A stretch of DNA of 64,000 nucleotides from DATAGF01 sp963834875 (lineage in GTDB: Bacteria > Actinomycetota > Thermoleophilia > Miltoncostaeales > Miltoncostaeaceae). Positions 50,369 through 58,087 of this stretch are shown one piece after another. Within the stretch, counting starts at the first letter, position 1, and each line of letters opens with the position of its first letter. The DNA lies in NCBI GenBank assembly GCA_963834875.1, contig CAWIDG010000024.1, forward strand, positions 124,001 to 188,000, in the 5' to 3' direction. The position numbers were made by a program, and so were the translations under genes. The notes under the pieces were generated by a model that saw nothing but the letters and a program-made list of their open reading frames with translations, did not search any database and had not been told where the DNA came from.

Positions 50369-51754
50369 CTACCCCCGGAGGTCGTCCGCGAGCGCCGCCA
50401 GGGCGTCGCGGATCGGCTCGAGCGGGGTGCGGGCGATGCCCGCGCCGATCTGACCGCCCTCGAGGCGGTGGAGGATGCCGGTGTTGATGAGCGGCGTGGC
50501 GCCCAGGTCGAGGCAGGCGCGGGCGTCGACGCCCAGCGGGGTGCCCTGGCCGTCGAGGGTGGGGATGCGGAAGCGCTCGCTCTCGCCGACGCAGATGTCG
50601 GCCATCTGCCGCGTCCGCTCGATCGCCTCGGCCATGCCGCCGCCGAGGAAGGCGGCGACGCCGGGGCTGGCCGCGCTGGCCGCCGCCCCGAGGCCGCAGC
50701 ACTCCACGAGGGCCGAGTCGCCGATGTCGGGCGCCGCGTCGTCGTCGGACATGCCGGGGCGGTACAGGGGGTCGCCCACGGGGGGCGCCGGGGCCGTGAA
50801 CCAGCGGTCCGGCAGCCCCGCGACCTGCACCGCGGCGTCGGTGCCGTTGCGGCTGATGAAGACGAGCAGGCTGGAGGCGGGCGTCCCGGCGATGCCCGCG
50901 AGCGCCGCCCGGGCGCAGGCGATCGTCATCGTGAGCGCGAAGTGGCCGTTGGCCGCCAGCAGCCGCGCGGTCGGCAGGACGCTGCGCGGGGCGCGCTCGG
51001 CCATCGCCGGGAGGGTCTGGCGCAGCAGCAGCATCGTGGTCGCCTGGTGGCGCATGTGGCAGTCGTCGCCCATCGCGATGCCCTGGGCATCGAGGGAGAA
51101 GCCGTCGATGGGCCCCTCGGCCCGCAGGGCCGCGGCGAACCCCGGCGCGACGGCGTCGGCGAGCGTGCGCTGGCGGCGGATCGCCTCGGCCGAGCCCACG
51201 CCGAGCCAGAAGGCCTCGCCGGGGCCGTCGTTGAAGGGGCTGTAGCCCACGCCGCCGCCGACCTCGTCGCGCGCCGCCCAGACGGCCATCGAGGGGGAGA
51301 TGACGCCGGTCATCGCGCCCGCCGCGTCGAGCGAGTGCGCCGGCGCGAGCCGCACGCCGCCGCCGGCCACCAGGCGGTCGGCCTCCTCCAGCGTCGTCGC
51401 CCAGCCCTCCAGCACGACCGCCCCGCAGACGGCGTTGCGCTGCGGCCGGCACATCAGCTCCCACTCCACCGGCGGGCCGGCGTGAAGGACGGCGCGGCCC
51501 TCGAGCCCCGGGATCAGCTCGCCCGCGGGCCCGGCCCCGACGATCATGGGCCGCGCCTCCTGCAACCGCGCGAGCGCCCGGGCGTTGGCCGCGTCAACGC
51601 GGTCGTCGCCGTAGGTGGCGGTGAGGACGGCGACGTCCTCCGGGTCGCCCTCGGCGGGGGGCCGCCAGTCGAGCGCCGTCACCTGGGCGCCCTGGTCGCG
51701 CAGCGCGTCGGCCATCAGGTCCAGGCCCGCGGTGACGACGCGTAGGCTGCTCAC
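50369..51754 (-). CDS. DUF1116 (AllG/YlbE-like) protein
   Basis: This is a protein of 461 residues that is recognisably YlbE/AllG-like: AVLHAGPPVEWELM, GAVVLEGWA, AQGIAMGDDCHMRHQATTMLL, FISRNGTD and WFTAPAP, then PDIGDSALVE. In E. coli, the FdrA, YlbE and YlbF (AllF, AllG, AllH) proteins together form the oxamate carbamoyltransferase of anaerobic allantoin use. Here an FdrA-like gene lies at 63464 and a carbamate kinase at 58088; a DUF2877/AllH gene is not seen. The start is GTG at 51754, 3 bases from the divergent ATG of the next gene. Confidence 0.88.
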   Translation of the reverse strand: MSSLRVVTAGLDLMADALRDQGAQVTALDWRPPAEGDPEDVAVLTATYGDDRVDAANARALARLQEARPMIVGAGPAGELIPGLEGRAVLHAGPPVEWELMCRPQRNAVCGAVVLEGWATTLEEADRLVAGGGVRLAPAHSLDAAGAMTGVISPSMAVWAARDEVGGGVGYSPFNDGPGEAFWLGVGSAEAIRRQRTLADAVAPGFAAALRAEGPIDGFSLDAQGIAMGDDCHMRHQATTMLLLRQTLPAMAERAPRSVLPTARLLAANGHFALTMTIACARAALAGIAGTPASSLLVFISRNGTDAAVQVAGLPDRWFTAPAPPVGDPLYRPGMSDDDAAPDIGDSALVECCGLGAAASAASPGVAAFLGGGMAEAIERTRQMADICVGESERFRIPTLDGQGTPLGVDARACLDLGATPLINTGILHRLEGGQIGAGIARTPLEPIRDALAALADDLRG

Positions 51755-51757
51755 CCC

Positions 51758-52697
51758 ATGAACCTAGCGGCTCTCGCACGCGCCGTTCGCGAGCACCCCG
51801 GCCTGCGCGGCAAGCGCGAGCTCGCCGCCGTGGCGGCGGCCTTCGGCGGCGACGGCGACGACGCGGCGCTCGTGCCCGGCGGCGACGGCCACCTCGCGCT
51901 GGCGGCCGAGGCCATCCACCCGCCCTTCGTGGCCGCCCAGCCCCGCGCGGCGGGCGTGGCGGGCGTCGTGACGGTGCTGAACGACCTCGCGGCGACCGGC
52001 GCCCGCCCCCTCGCGCTGCTCGACTGCCTCGTCGCCGGGTCGCGGCGCGTCGCCGAGCAGATCCTCGAGGGGCTGCGGGTGGGGGCCGGCCTCTACGGCG
52101 TGCCGGTGCTGGGCGGCCACGCCACCGTCGAGGAGGGGGCCGCCCCGGGCCTCTCGACCTTCGCCGTCGGCCGCGCCCGCGCCCCGCTCTCGGCCCGCAA
52201 CGCCCGCCCCGGTGACGCCGTGTCGCTGCTCGCCTGCCTGGAGGGGGAGATGATGGTCGGGGCGGGCAGCAGCTTCTTCAGCCACCTGCGGGGCCCGCGC
52301 CGCGAGCGCGCCGCCGCCGACCTCGCCCTGCTGGCCGAGGCGGCCGAGGCCGGCGAGGCGTGGGCGGCGCGCGACGTCTCGATGCCCGGGGTCGCCGGCT
52401 CGCTGCTGCAGCTCTGCGAGAGCGCCGGGGGCCTCGGCTGCGCGCTCGACCTCGATGCGCTGCCCGTGCCGGCCGGGCTCCCGCTGGAGCGCTGGCTGGT
52501 CACGTTCCCCTCCTACGCCTTCCTCCTCGTCGGCGACCCGGAGGCGCTGGAGCGTCGCTTCGTGCCGCAGGGGCTCGCGCTCGCCCGGCTCGGGACGCTC
52601 GACGCCGGCGGGGTCCTGCGCCTGCGCGGCGGCGGCGGCCGAGGAGCCGGTCTGGGACCTCGGCCGGGAGCCGCTCACCGGCCTGGGGCCGGACTAG
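51758..52697 (+). CDS. AIR-synthase-like (PurM-fold, sll0787-type) protein, frameshifted near the end
   Basis: This is a PurM-superfamily ATP-binding protein of about 312 residues, resembling the sll0787 subgroup that accompanies nitrilase/Nit1C gene clusters. Visible are LARAVREHPGLRGKRELAAV, the GDDAALVPGGDG loop, VTVLNDLAATGARPLALLDCLVAG, LGGHATV and VSMPGVAGSLLQL. A slip near 52635, in a GCG repeat, puts the last 20 residues (EEPVWDLGREPLTGLGPD) in another frame, ending at 52697. The real purM acts in purine synthesis; this one has no purine neighbours and probably activates a carboxyl or amide group with ATP. Confidence 0.82.
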
Positions 52698-52728
52698 CTC
52701 CCGGCCGAGATCGGCCGAGACGCACCCC

Positions 52729-53572
52729 TCAGGCGCGGGTCGCCACGACCTCCAGGTACTCGGCCGGGATCGCGACCGGGCCGTCGCCGCCGAGGCGGTC
52801 GAAGCGCCGGGCGAGGGCCGTCATGTCGGCGTCCAGGGCCGCGCGGCCGTCGTCGTCGAGCGCCGCGAAGGCGGCGACCGTGGGCCCGTAGAGCTCGCGG
52901 AAGGTGTCCGTGAACGCCTGCGCGGTCTCGTAGCGGAAGGTGTACGTCCGCCGGGTCGCACGCAATTCCGTCACGCCGTCGCGCAGCAGGCCGCGGACGT
53001 GGTCCTCGTTGCCCCAGAGGGGAGGCGGGGCGAGGCCGGCGGGCGGCGGGACGTGGGCCCCGATCGTCCGGAAGAGCTCGCCGATGAAGCCCGTCGGCGT
53101 CCAGTTGGCCAGGGCGATGGTGCCCCCGGGCCGGCAGACGCGCAGCAGCTCGGCCGCCGCCCGGCGCTGGTCGGGGGCGAACATCACGCCGACGGCCGAG
53201 ACCACGGCGTCGAACGAGGCGTCTGGGAACGGCATCGCCTGGGCGTCGCCCTCGACGACCTCCAGCGTCGAGCCCCTCGGCCGCCGCGCGGACCGCGGCG
53301 CGGTCGAGCAGCTCGGGCACGTAGTCGAGGCTCACGACGCGGGTGCCGGACCGCGCGGCCGCGAGAGCCGTGTCTCCGCTGCCGCCGGCGACGTCGAGCA
53401 CGCGGCTGCCCGCGCGCAGGTCGGCGCTGTCGCACAACACCTCCGAGATGATCTGGATGCGTGCGGCGACGGTCGCGTAGTCGCCGCTGCCCCAGACCTG
53501 CTTCTGCCGGGCCGTGATGGCGGCGTAGTCCGGCGTCGTCTCGGCCGCGCTGGGGGTGGTGGTTGTGGCCAT
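52729..53572 (-). CDS. UbiE-like SAM-dependent methyltransferase, frameshifted
   Basis: From the ATG at 53572 the product has VLDVAGGSGDTALAAA (SAM motif) and VVSLDYVPELLDRA. Near 53268 the frame changes, and VVEGDAQAMPFPDASFDAVVS, LLRVCRPGGTIALANWTPTGF and the rest follow. The 844-base span is one over a multiple of three. The family methylates quinones or small molecules. It is divergent from a TetR gene, with two identical palindromes between them, so it is the likely target of that repressor. The pair interrupts the nitrogen cluster. Confidence 0.85.
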
Positions 53573-53593
53573 CGGCTCCTCCTCGAGTACGTA

Positions 53594-53609
53594 GCACGAA
53601 CGTTCGTGC
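53594..53609. promoter_or_regulatory. TetR operator, site 1
   Basis: GCACGAACGTTCGTGC is a perfect 16-base palindrome, 21 bases upstream of the methyltransferase start codon. Its 12-base core ACGAACGTTCGT occurs again at 53630-53641. Paired identical palindromes next to a divergent TetR gene are the normal arrangement of autoregulated TetR operators. Confidence 0.75.
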
Positions 53610-53629
53610 GAAGAACGGGTGGCGAGCAT

Positions 53630-53641
53630 ACGAACGTTCGT
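53630..53641. promoter_or_regulatory. TetR operator, site 2
   Basis: ACGAACGTTCGT is a perfect 12-base palindrome, 15 bases upstream of the TetR ATG. Its centre is 34 bases from the centre of site 1, roughly three helical turns, so repressor dimers could sit on the same face of the DNA. It overlaps the probable promoter of tetR. Confidence 0.72.
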
Positions 53642-53656
53642 GCTAACTTGTCAAGC

Positions 53657-54280
53657 ATGAGCACGGAGACGACCGGGCGGCGCACGCGGGCCGACGGGGA
53701 GCGGAGCCGGCGCGCGATCCTCATGACCGCGGCGCAGCTCGCGACCGTCGAGGGCCTCGACGGGCTCACGATCGGCCGGCTGGCCGAACAGACCGGCATG
53801 AGCAAGAGCGGCCTCTTCGCGCACTTCGGCTCCAAGGAGGAGCTCCAGCTCGCGACGATCGCGACCGCCGAGGAGATCTTCGAGGACGAGGTCCTGCGGA
53901 CGGCGATGGGGGTCAACGGCCGCGCCCGCGTCGAGGCGCTCTGCGAGGGGTTCCTGTCGCACGTCGATCGCGGGGTCTTCCCCGGCGGCTGCTTCTTCGC
54001 GTCGGCGGCCGCCGAGCTGGACACCCGTCCCGGGCGCGTGCGCGACCGGGTCGTCGAGATCTACCGCGCCTGGACCGAGCTCATCGAGGCGGCCGTCCGC
54101 ACGGGCCAGGAGCGTGGCGAGATCGATCCGGTCGCCGACCCGGCTCAGCTCACGTTCGAGCTCAACGCCCTGCTGGCCGAGGCGAACGGCGTCTACCTGC
54201 TCAGCGGAGATCGCCGGGCCTTCGACATGGCCCGCCGCGGCATCGCCGACCGACTGGAGCGGGCGGCCGCCCCGGCTTAG
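53657..54280 (+). CDS. TetR/AcrR-family transcriptional repressor
   Basis: This is a repressor of 207 residues from the ATG at 53657. The HTH is RRAILMTAAQLATVEGLDGLTIGRLAEQTGMSKSGLFAHFGSKEEL (residues ~17-63, spanned by the standard TetR_N domain). The ligand domain is of the TetR_C type with GVFPGGCFFASAAAELDTRPG. It probably represses itself and the divergent methyltransferase through the two palindromes. The inducer is unknown. It ends in a convergent 4-base overlap with the GNAT gene. Confidence 0.93.
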   Translation: MSTETTGRRTRADGERSRRAILMTAAQLATVEGLDGLTIGRLAEQTGMSKSGLFAHFGSKEELQLATIATAEEIFEDEVLRTAMGVNGRARVEALCEGFLSHVDRGVFPGGCFFASAAAELDTRPGRVRDRVVEIYRAWTELIEAAVRTGQERGEIDPVADPAQLTFELNALLAEANGVYLLSGDRRAFDMARRGIADRLERAAAPA

Positions 54281-54771
54281 CGCGCGCCCAGCGCCCAGGC
54301 GTAGCCGCCGGGCGCGAACTGGGGCTCCGCCCCGGCGAGCGCGATCGTCATCTCCTGGTGCGTGGCGCCCCGGTAGTCGGTCTCGTCGCCGAGCGCGCTC
54401 CACCCCAGCTGGCGGAAGAAGGCGACGTTGCGGGCCTGGATGAGCGCGATCATCCGCGTGCCGCCGCGCCGGCCGGCGGTCGCCACGGCGAAGCGCACGA
54501 GCGGGGCGCCGATGCGCAGCCGCCGGCCCTCGGGCAGCACCGCCAGGCGGTCGCCCTTCCAGAGGCCGGCCTCGTCGAGCGGGTAGAGGCGCACCGCCCC
54601 CAGCACGCGCCCGCCGAGCGAGGCCACCACCTTGACCGCGTCCTCGTCCCAGCCGTCGTGGTCGTCCTCGGCGAAGATCCCCTGCTCGCGCACGAACACC
54701 TCGCGCCGCACCTCGTGGTGGGCGGCGACGTCCTCCTCCGTCTCCGCGACCCGGACGTCGAGGGCGCTCAT
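54277..54771 (-). CDS. GNAT acetyltransferase, MSMEG_0567/sll0786-type
   Basis: This is a GNAT domain of about 164 residues starting at the ATG at 54771. VAAHHEVRREVFVREQGIF and DDHDGWDEDAVKVVASLGG match the N-terminal part of the MSMEG_0567/sll0786 group, which always travels with radical SAM and AIR-synthase-like partners in nitrilase (Nit1C) clusters. The CoA-binding region is LRIGAPLVRFAVATAGRRGG. The upstream radical SAM frame continues into this gene without a stop, so a fusion is possible. The ATGA at its start, however, looks like a coupled junction whose stop lies in another frame. Confidence 0.8.
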   Translation of the reverse strand: MSALDVRVAETEEDVAAHHEVRREVFVREQGIFAEDDHDGWDEDAVKVVASLGGRVLGAVRLYPLDEAGLWKGDRLAVLPEGRRLRIGAPLVRFAVATAGRRGGTRMIALIQARNVAFFRQLGWSALGDETDYRGATHQEMTIALAGAEPQFAPGGYAWALGAR

Positions 54772-55933
54772 CCCGGCCCCGCCCCGGACGCGTCCGCCGG
54801 GCACGCCGTCGCGCCCGCCGCCGAACGCCCGCTCGAAGGTGCTGAGCGCGGAGCAGGCCTGGCAGCGCACGCAGCCCGCCCGCGCGTCCTGGCTCATCAG
54901 GCCGGCCTCGGCGAGCAGCGGCGCCACCCGCTCGTACACCTCGCGCACGTACTCGGCCGACGGCGGCACCCCGTCGGCCACGATGCTCCCGGGCGCGGGC
55001 CGCAGCGGCACCACGAAGGGGTAGACGCCCCGGTCGATGGCGGCCCGGCAGCCCTCCATCACGGACTCGGGGCTCTCGCCGAGCCCGAGGATGAAGTAGG
55101 TGGAGACCTGGCCGCGCCCGAAGGTCGCCGACGGCCGCCTCCCAGGCGGCGAGGTAGTGGTCGCGGCCCTGGGCGTGCTTGCCGGGCGCGACGCGCGCGA
55201 GCACGTCCTCGTCCCAGACCTCGAGGTGGAGCCCCAGCGCCTCGACGCCGCTCTCCTTGAGGGCGGCGAAGCACGCGAAGTCGGAGGGCGGCTCGATCTG
55301 CACCTGCACCGGCAGGCCGCTGGCCTCGCGGATGGCCTCGGCGCAGCGGGCCATGTAGGCGGCGCCGCGGTCGTCGCGGTTCGGCGTGCCGGTCGTCAGG
55401 GTGACGTCCTTGGCGCCGTCCAGCCGGGCGGCCGCCTCGGCGACCTCCGCGAGCATCGCCGGGGTCTTGACCGCCACCGTGCGGCCCGCCTGGAGGCTGG
55501 TGCCGATGGCGCAGAAGTGGCACTGCTCGTGGGTGCCCCAGTAGACGCAGCGCTGGAAGACCGTCGAGGCCAGGCTGTCGAGGTGCATGAGGGCGATCTT
55601 CCAGTAGGGCACGCCGTCGGCCGTCTCGAGGCCGTAGATCCGCGGCCGCGGGTGGAGCCGCACCGGGCCGACCTCGACCCCGTCGCGCATCAGCGTGCCG
55701 GCGCGCCCGGAGCCGTTCATCACGAGCTCGTAGGGGGAGGAGGCGACGTAGTCGCCGTGCACCGGCACGGTCAGCGGCGCCCCGTCCAGCCAGATGAAGC
55801 CGGCGTCGGAGGGGCCCGCCCCGCCGGCGCGCGTGGCGCCGGGCCCGTCGTCGGGGGCCGTCGTGCGCACCCCGAGCGACTGCAGCTCGACCGCGAGCGT
55901 CCGCAGGTCGGGCATCTGGGCGGCGGTGGTCAC
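54772..55933 (-). CDS. Radical SAM protein, MSMEG_0568/sll0785-type, frameshifted
   Basis: From the GTG at 55933 (overlapping the amidohydrolase stop) the product runs through YWKIALMHLDSLASTVFQRC, then WGTHEQCHFCAIG, DVTLTTGTPNRDDRG, VQVQIEPPSDFACF and LGLHLEVWD. A slip near 55125 changes frame; STYFILGLGESPESVMEGC, VYPFVVPLRPAPGS and the terminal GCVRCQACSALS follow. The iron-sulfur Cys are spaced Cx8Cx2C rather than CxxxCxxC; a CxxCxxC cluster ends the protein. This is the radical SAM member of the Nit1C-like clusters. Its reaction is unknown. Confidence 0.82.
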
Positions 55934-56793
55934 CAGTGCTTCTCGTGGAGCTTTGCGAAGTTGTCCACCAGCACCATGCGCTTCAGCTCCTCGGAGACCG
56001 GCGCCCCCTCGATCTTCCAGTACTCGCTCATGAAGTCCGACCACGGCTCGTCCGAGCCGAAGAGCACGCGGTCGCCCCCGATCCCCTGCTTCTCGATCTC
56101 GACCAGGAGCCAGCGGGCGCCGAACCCGATCGCCCAGGAGGTGTCGGTGTAGACCTTGTAGCCGTCCTTCACCCACTGCAGGAACTTCGGCACCAGCTTG
56201 ATGTGGCCGCTCACGCCGCCCCCGAAGTGCACCAGGTGGATCTTGCAGCGCTTGCCGTAGGCCTCGACCATCGGGATGAAGTTGTTGATGTCGCTGCTGC
56301 CGCCGGCCGACGTGTGGAAGTGGAAGACGTAGTCGTGCTTCTCCGCCGCGTCGAAGCACATGTCGGCGAGCTCCTTCGTCTCCTCGTCCCACTCCTCCGG
56401 GTTGGGGTTGCCCCCGAGGAGGAAGGTGGTCTTCAGGCCGACGATCCCGGCCTCGCCGCAGTGGCTGAGGGCCTCGACCGTGTGCTCGCGGTCGCGCGGC
56501 AGGAAGGAGACCCAGAGCAGCCCGCGGATGCGGTCGGTGCTGGTGGCCGCCTCCATGACCACGGGGTTCAGCGAGAAGGGCTGCTCGGGCTTGGGGATGC
56601 CGTAGTTGGACATCACCAGGCTGCGCTCGATCCCGTACTGGTCCATGAACTTGAGGAAGTCGGCCGTGCGCGGGAAGTCGTAGACGATCGGCTTCACGGG
56701 GTAGTCGATCCCGTAGAAGGGCCAGGCCTCGATCTCGCCGATGTGGCTGTGGCCGTCGATCACGTTGCGCTTGACGCCGTCGGGCAGGGGCAC
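55930..56793 (-). CDS. Amidohydrolase family 2 (TIM-barrel metal hydrolase)
   Basis: This is a protein of 287 residues. Family marks are NVIDGHSHIGE (HxH on strand 1), VFHFHTSAGG (His), IHLVHFGGG (His) and RVLFGSDEPWSDF (catalytic Asp), the usual Amidohydro_2 layout, so the active site is complete. It hydrolyses or decarboxylates a carboxylate or amide. In Nit1C clusters a nitrilase normally stands between the Sll0783-like and radical SAM genes. Here this gene is in that position and is coupled to the radical SAM gene by a GTGA overlap, so it may supply the entry reaction. Confidence 0.88.
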   Translation of the reverse strand: MPLPDGVKRNVIDGHSHIGEIEAWPFYGIDYPVKPIVYDFPRTADFLKFMDQYGIERSLVMSNYGIPKPEQPFSLNPVVMEAATSTDRIRGLLWVSFLPRDREHTVEALSHCGEAGIVGLKTTFLLGGNPNPEEWDEETKELADMCFDAAEKHDYVFHFHTSAGGSSDINNFIPMVEAYGKRCKIHLVHFGGGVSGHIKLVPKFLQWVKDGYKVYTDTSWAIGFGARWLLVEIEKQGIGGDRVLFGSDEPWSDFMSEYWKIEGAPVSEELKRMVLVDNFAKLHEKHW

Positions 56794-56806
56794 GCGGCCT
56801 CCCTCG

Positions 56807-57433
56807 TCAGGTGGTGAGCAGGGCGCGCCGCAGCTCCTCCGCCGCGGCCCGCCACTCGGCAGGGTCGGTGAACTCGCGCCGCGGGGCGATCGGCTCGGCG
56901 CCGGCCGCCTCGCCCGTCTCCGGGTCGAGCTCCAGCGCCTCGAGCGCGAAGCGCGGCGTCATCGTCTCGGGATCGACGGTCGTCGAGACGGCCACGGCGC
57001 GGCCGCTCGCGAGCGACATCTCGACGCGCCGGTACGGCGGCCACAGCTCCTGCTCGCCCTCGGTCCAGATCGTCACGGTCGGCTCGCCGGCGGCCCTGGC
57101 GCGGCGGATCGCCGTCTCGGTCCGCTCGGTGGCCGCGCGCTGGCTCAGCTCGCGCGCGCGGAGCTGGTAGGCCGCGTCGCGCACGAGGTCCAGGTCAACC
57201 TCGGGCGGGACGTCGGCCACCGCCACGCCGGCGTCCGCCAGCTCGGCGTCGCGCACGGCGGTGCGGTAGGTCACGACCAGGGCGTCGAGGTCGGGCACGG
57301 ACTGCAGGTGGTCGGCGAGCGAGCGCACGAGGCCGATGACGACCTCGTAGAGGTCGGGGCGCACCGTGGCGACGGGGTAGAGGCGCTCCTCGCCCAGCCG
57401 CCAGCGGCGCTCGGCCTCCTCGCGCTCGCTCAC
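56807..57433 (-). CDS. Unrecognised 208-residue protein in the nitrogen cluster
   Basis: The GTG at 57433 opens a protein of 208 residues. The N-terminal half is helical and acidic (RRWRLGEERLYPVATVRPDLYEVV, then SLADHLQSVPDLDALVVTYRTAV), the middle has RAAGEPTVTIWTEGEQELWPPYRRVEMSLA and the C-terminal part looks beta-rich (VAVSTTVDPETMTPRFALEAL). No signal, membrane segment or metal motif is visible. It lies 26 bases after the Sll0783-like gene and 13 before the amidohydrolase gene, so it is part of the operon. I know no family for it. Confidence 0.7.
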   Translation of the reverse strand: MSEREEAERRWRLGEERLYPVATVRPDLYEVVIGLVRSLADHLQSVPDLDALVVTYRTAVRDAELADAGVAVADVPPEVDLDLVRDAAYQLRARELSQRAATERTETAIRRARAAGEPTVTIWTEGEQELWPPYRRVEMSLASGRAVAVSTTVDPETMTPRFALEALELDPETGEAAGAEPIAPRREFTDPAEWRAAAEELRRALLTT

Positions 57434-57459
57434 CGAGCCCGTTCCGCCGGCCTCGCCCC

Positions 57460-57945
57460 CTAGACCGTCCAGGTGTTGAGCTGGAAGGCCTTGTTGCGCC
57501 ACGCCGTCAGCGCCGAGTCGAGCACGTCGAGCGGGTTGAAGGCCGTCACGCCGGGGATCAGGTCGTCCTCGCGGAAGCCGTAGAGCGCGCCCATCGCGAA
57601 GCGGCAGGCGTAGACCGTCGCGCCCTCGTCGAGAAGCGTCTTGATCTGGTTGTTGATGGCCATGTGGCCCGGGAAGGCCTCCTGGCCCACGGCGGGGTAG
57701 CCGCGGGTGCCCGAGGCCATCAGCACGCCCGGCCCGTAGAGCACGAGGCTCACCTTGAAGCCCTTGCGCCCGAGCCGCGTCGCCGTGAGGAGGTTGACCA
57801 GCCCGACGGAGCCCTCGTAGGGCACCGTGTGCATGAAGATGTACGCCTCCTCGCCGGGCTCGGCCTTGACGTCGGGGAAGACCTTCTCCGCGACGTCGTA
57901 GAGCTCCTGGCCGGCCTCCGGCTTCATTCCCTCGATCTTCGCCAC
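57460..57945 (-). CDS. MSMEG_0572/Sll0783-family nitrogen-starvation response protein
   Basis: This is a protein of 161 residues from the GTG at 57945. It resembles the MSMEG_0572/Sll0783 family: YIFMHTVPYEGSVGLVNLL, then LYGPGVLMASGTRGYP, FPGHMAINNQIKTLLDEGATVYACRFAMGALYGF (a spanned stretch, conserved Cys in YACRF) and NPLDVLDSALTAWRNKAFQLNTW. The fold is DsrE-like. In Synechocystis, Sll0783 is induced by nitrogen starvation and its gene sits with a nitrilase and the radical SAM/GNAT/AIR-synthase set. It begins the minus-strand operon here. Confidence 0.88.
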   Translation of the reverse strand: MAKIEGMKPEAGQELYDVAEKVFPDVKAEPGEEAYIFMHTVPYEGSVGLVNLLTATRLGRKGFKVSLVLYGPGVLMASGTRGYPAVGQEAFPGHMAINNQIKTLLDEGATVYACRFAMGALYGFREDDLIPGVTAFNPLDVLDSALTAWRNKAFQLNTWTV

Positions 57946-58001
57946 CCTTACCTCCCGGCAGTCGGTGTGGGGGCACTGGCGGCACCCACGGCGTTTGAGG
58001 A

Positions 58002-58017
58002 GGTGAGATCATTCACC
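58002..58017. promoter_or_regulatory. Inverted repeat in the divergent promoter region of the nitrogen cluster
   Basis: GGTGA-GATCAT-TCACC lies roughly midway in the 142-base gap between the Sll0783-like gene (minus) and the carbamate kinase gene (plus). Arms are 5 bases, so it may be chance, but it is the only symmetrical element in the region where both operons must be controlled. Confidence 0.3.
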
Positions 58018-58087
58018 CCCCGGCGTCCGGTCGCAAGATGCGAGACCGCACGAAGGCGCTACGGGAACGCGATCAGGAGGTGAGCGG

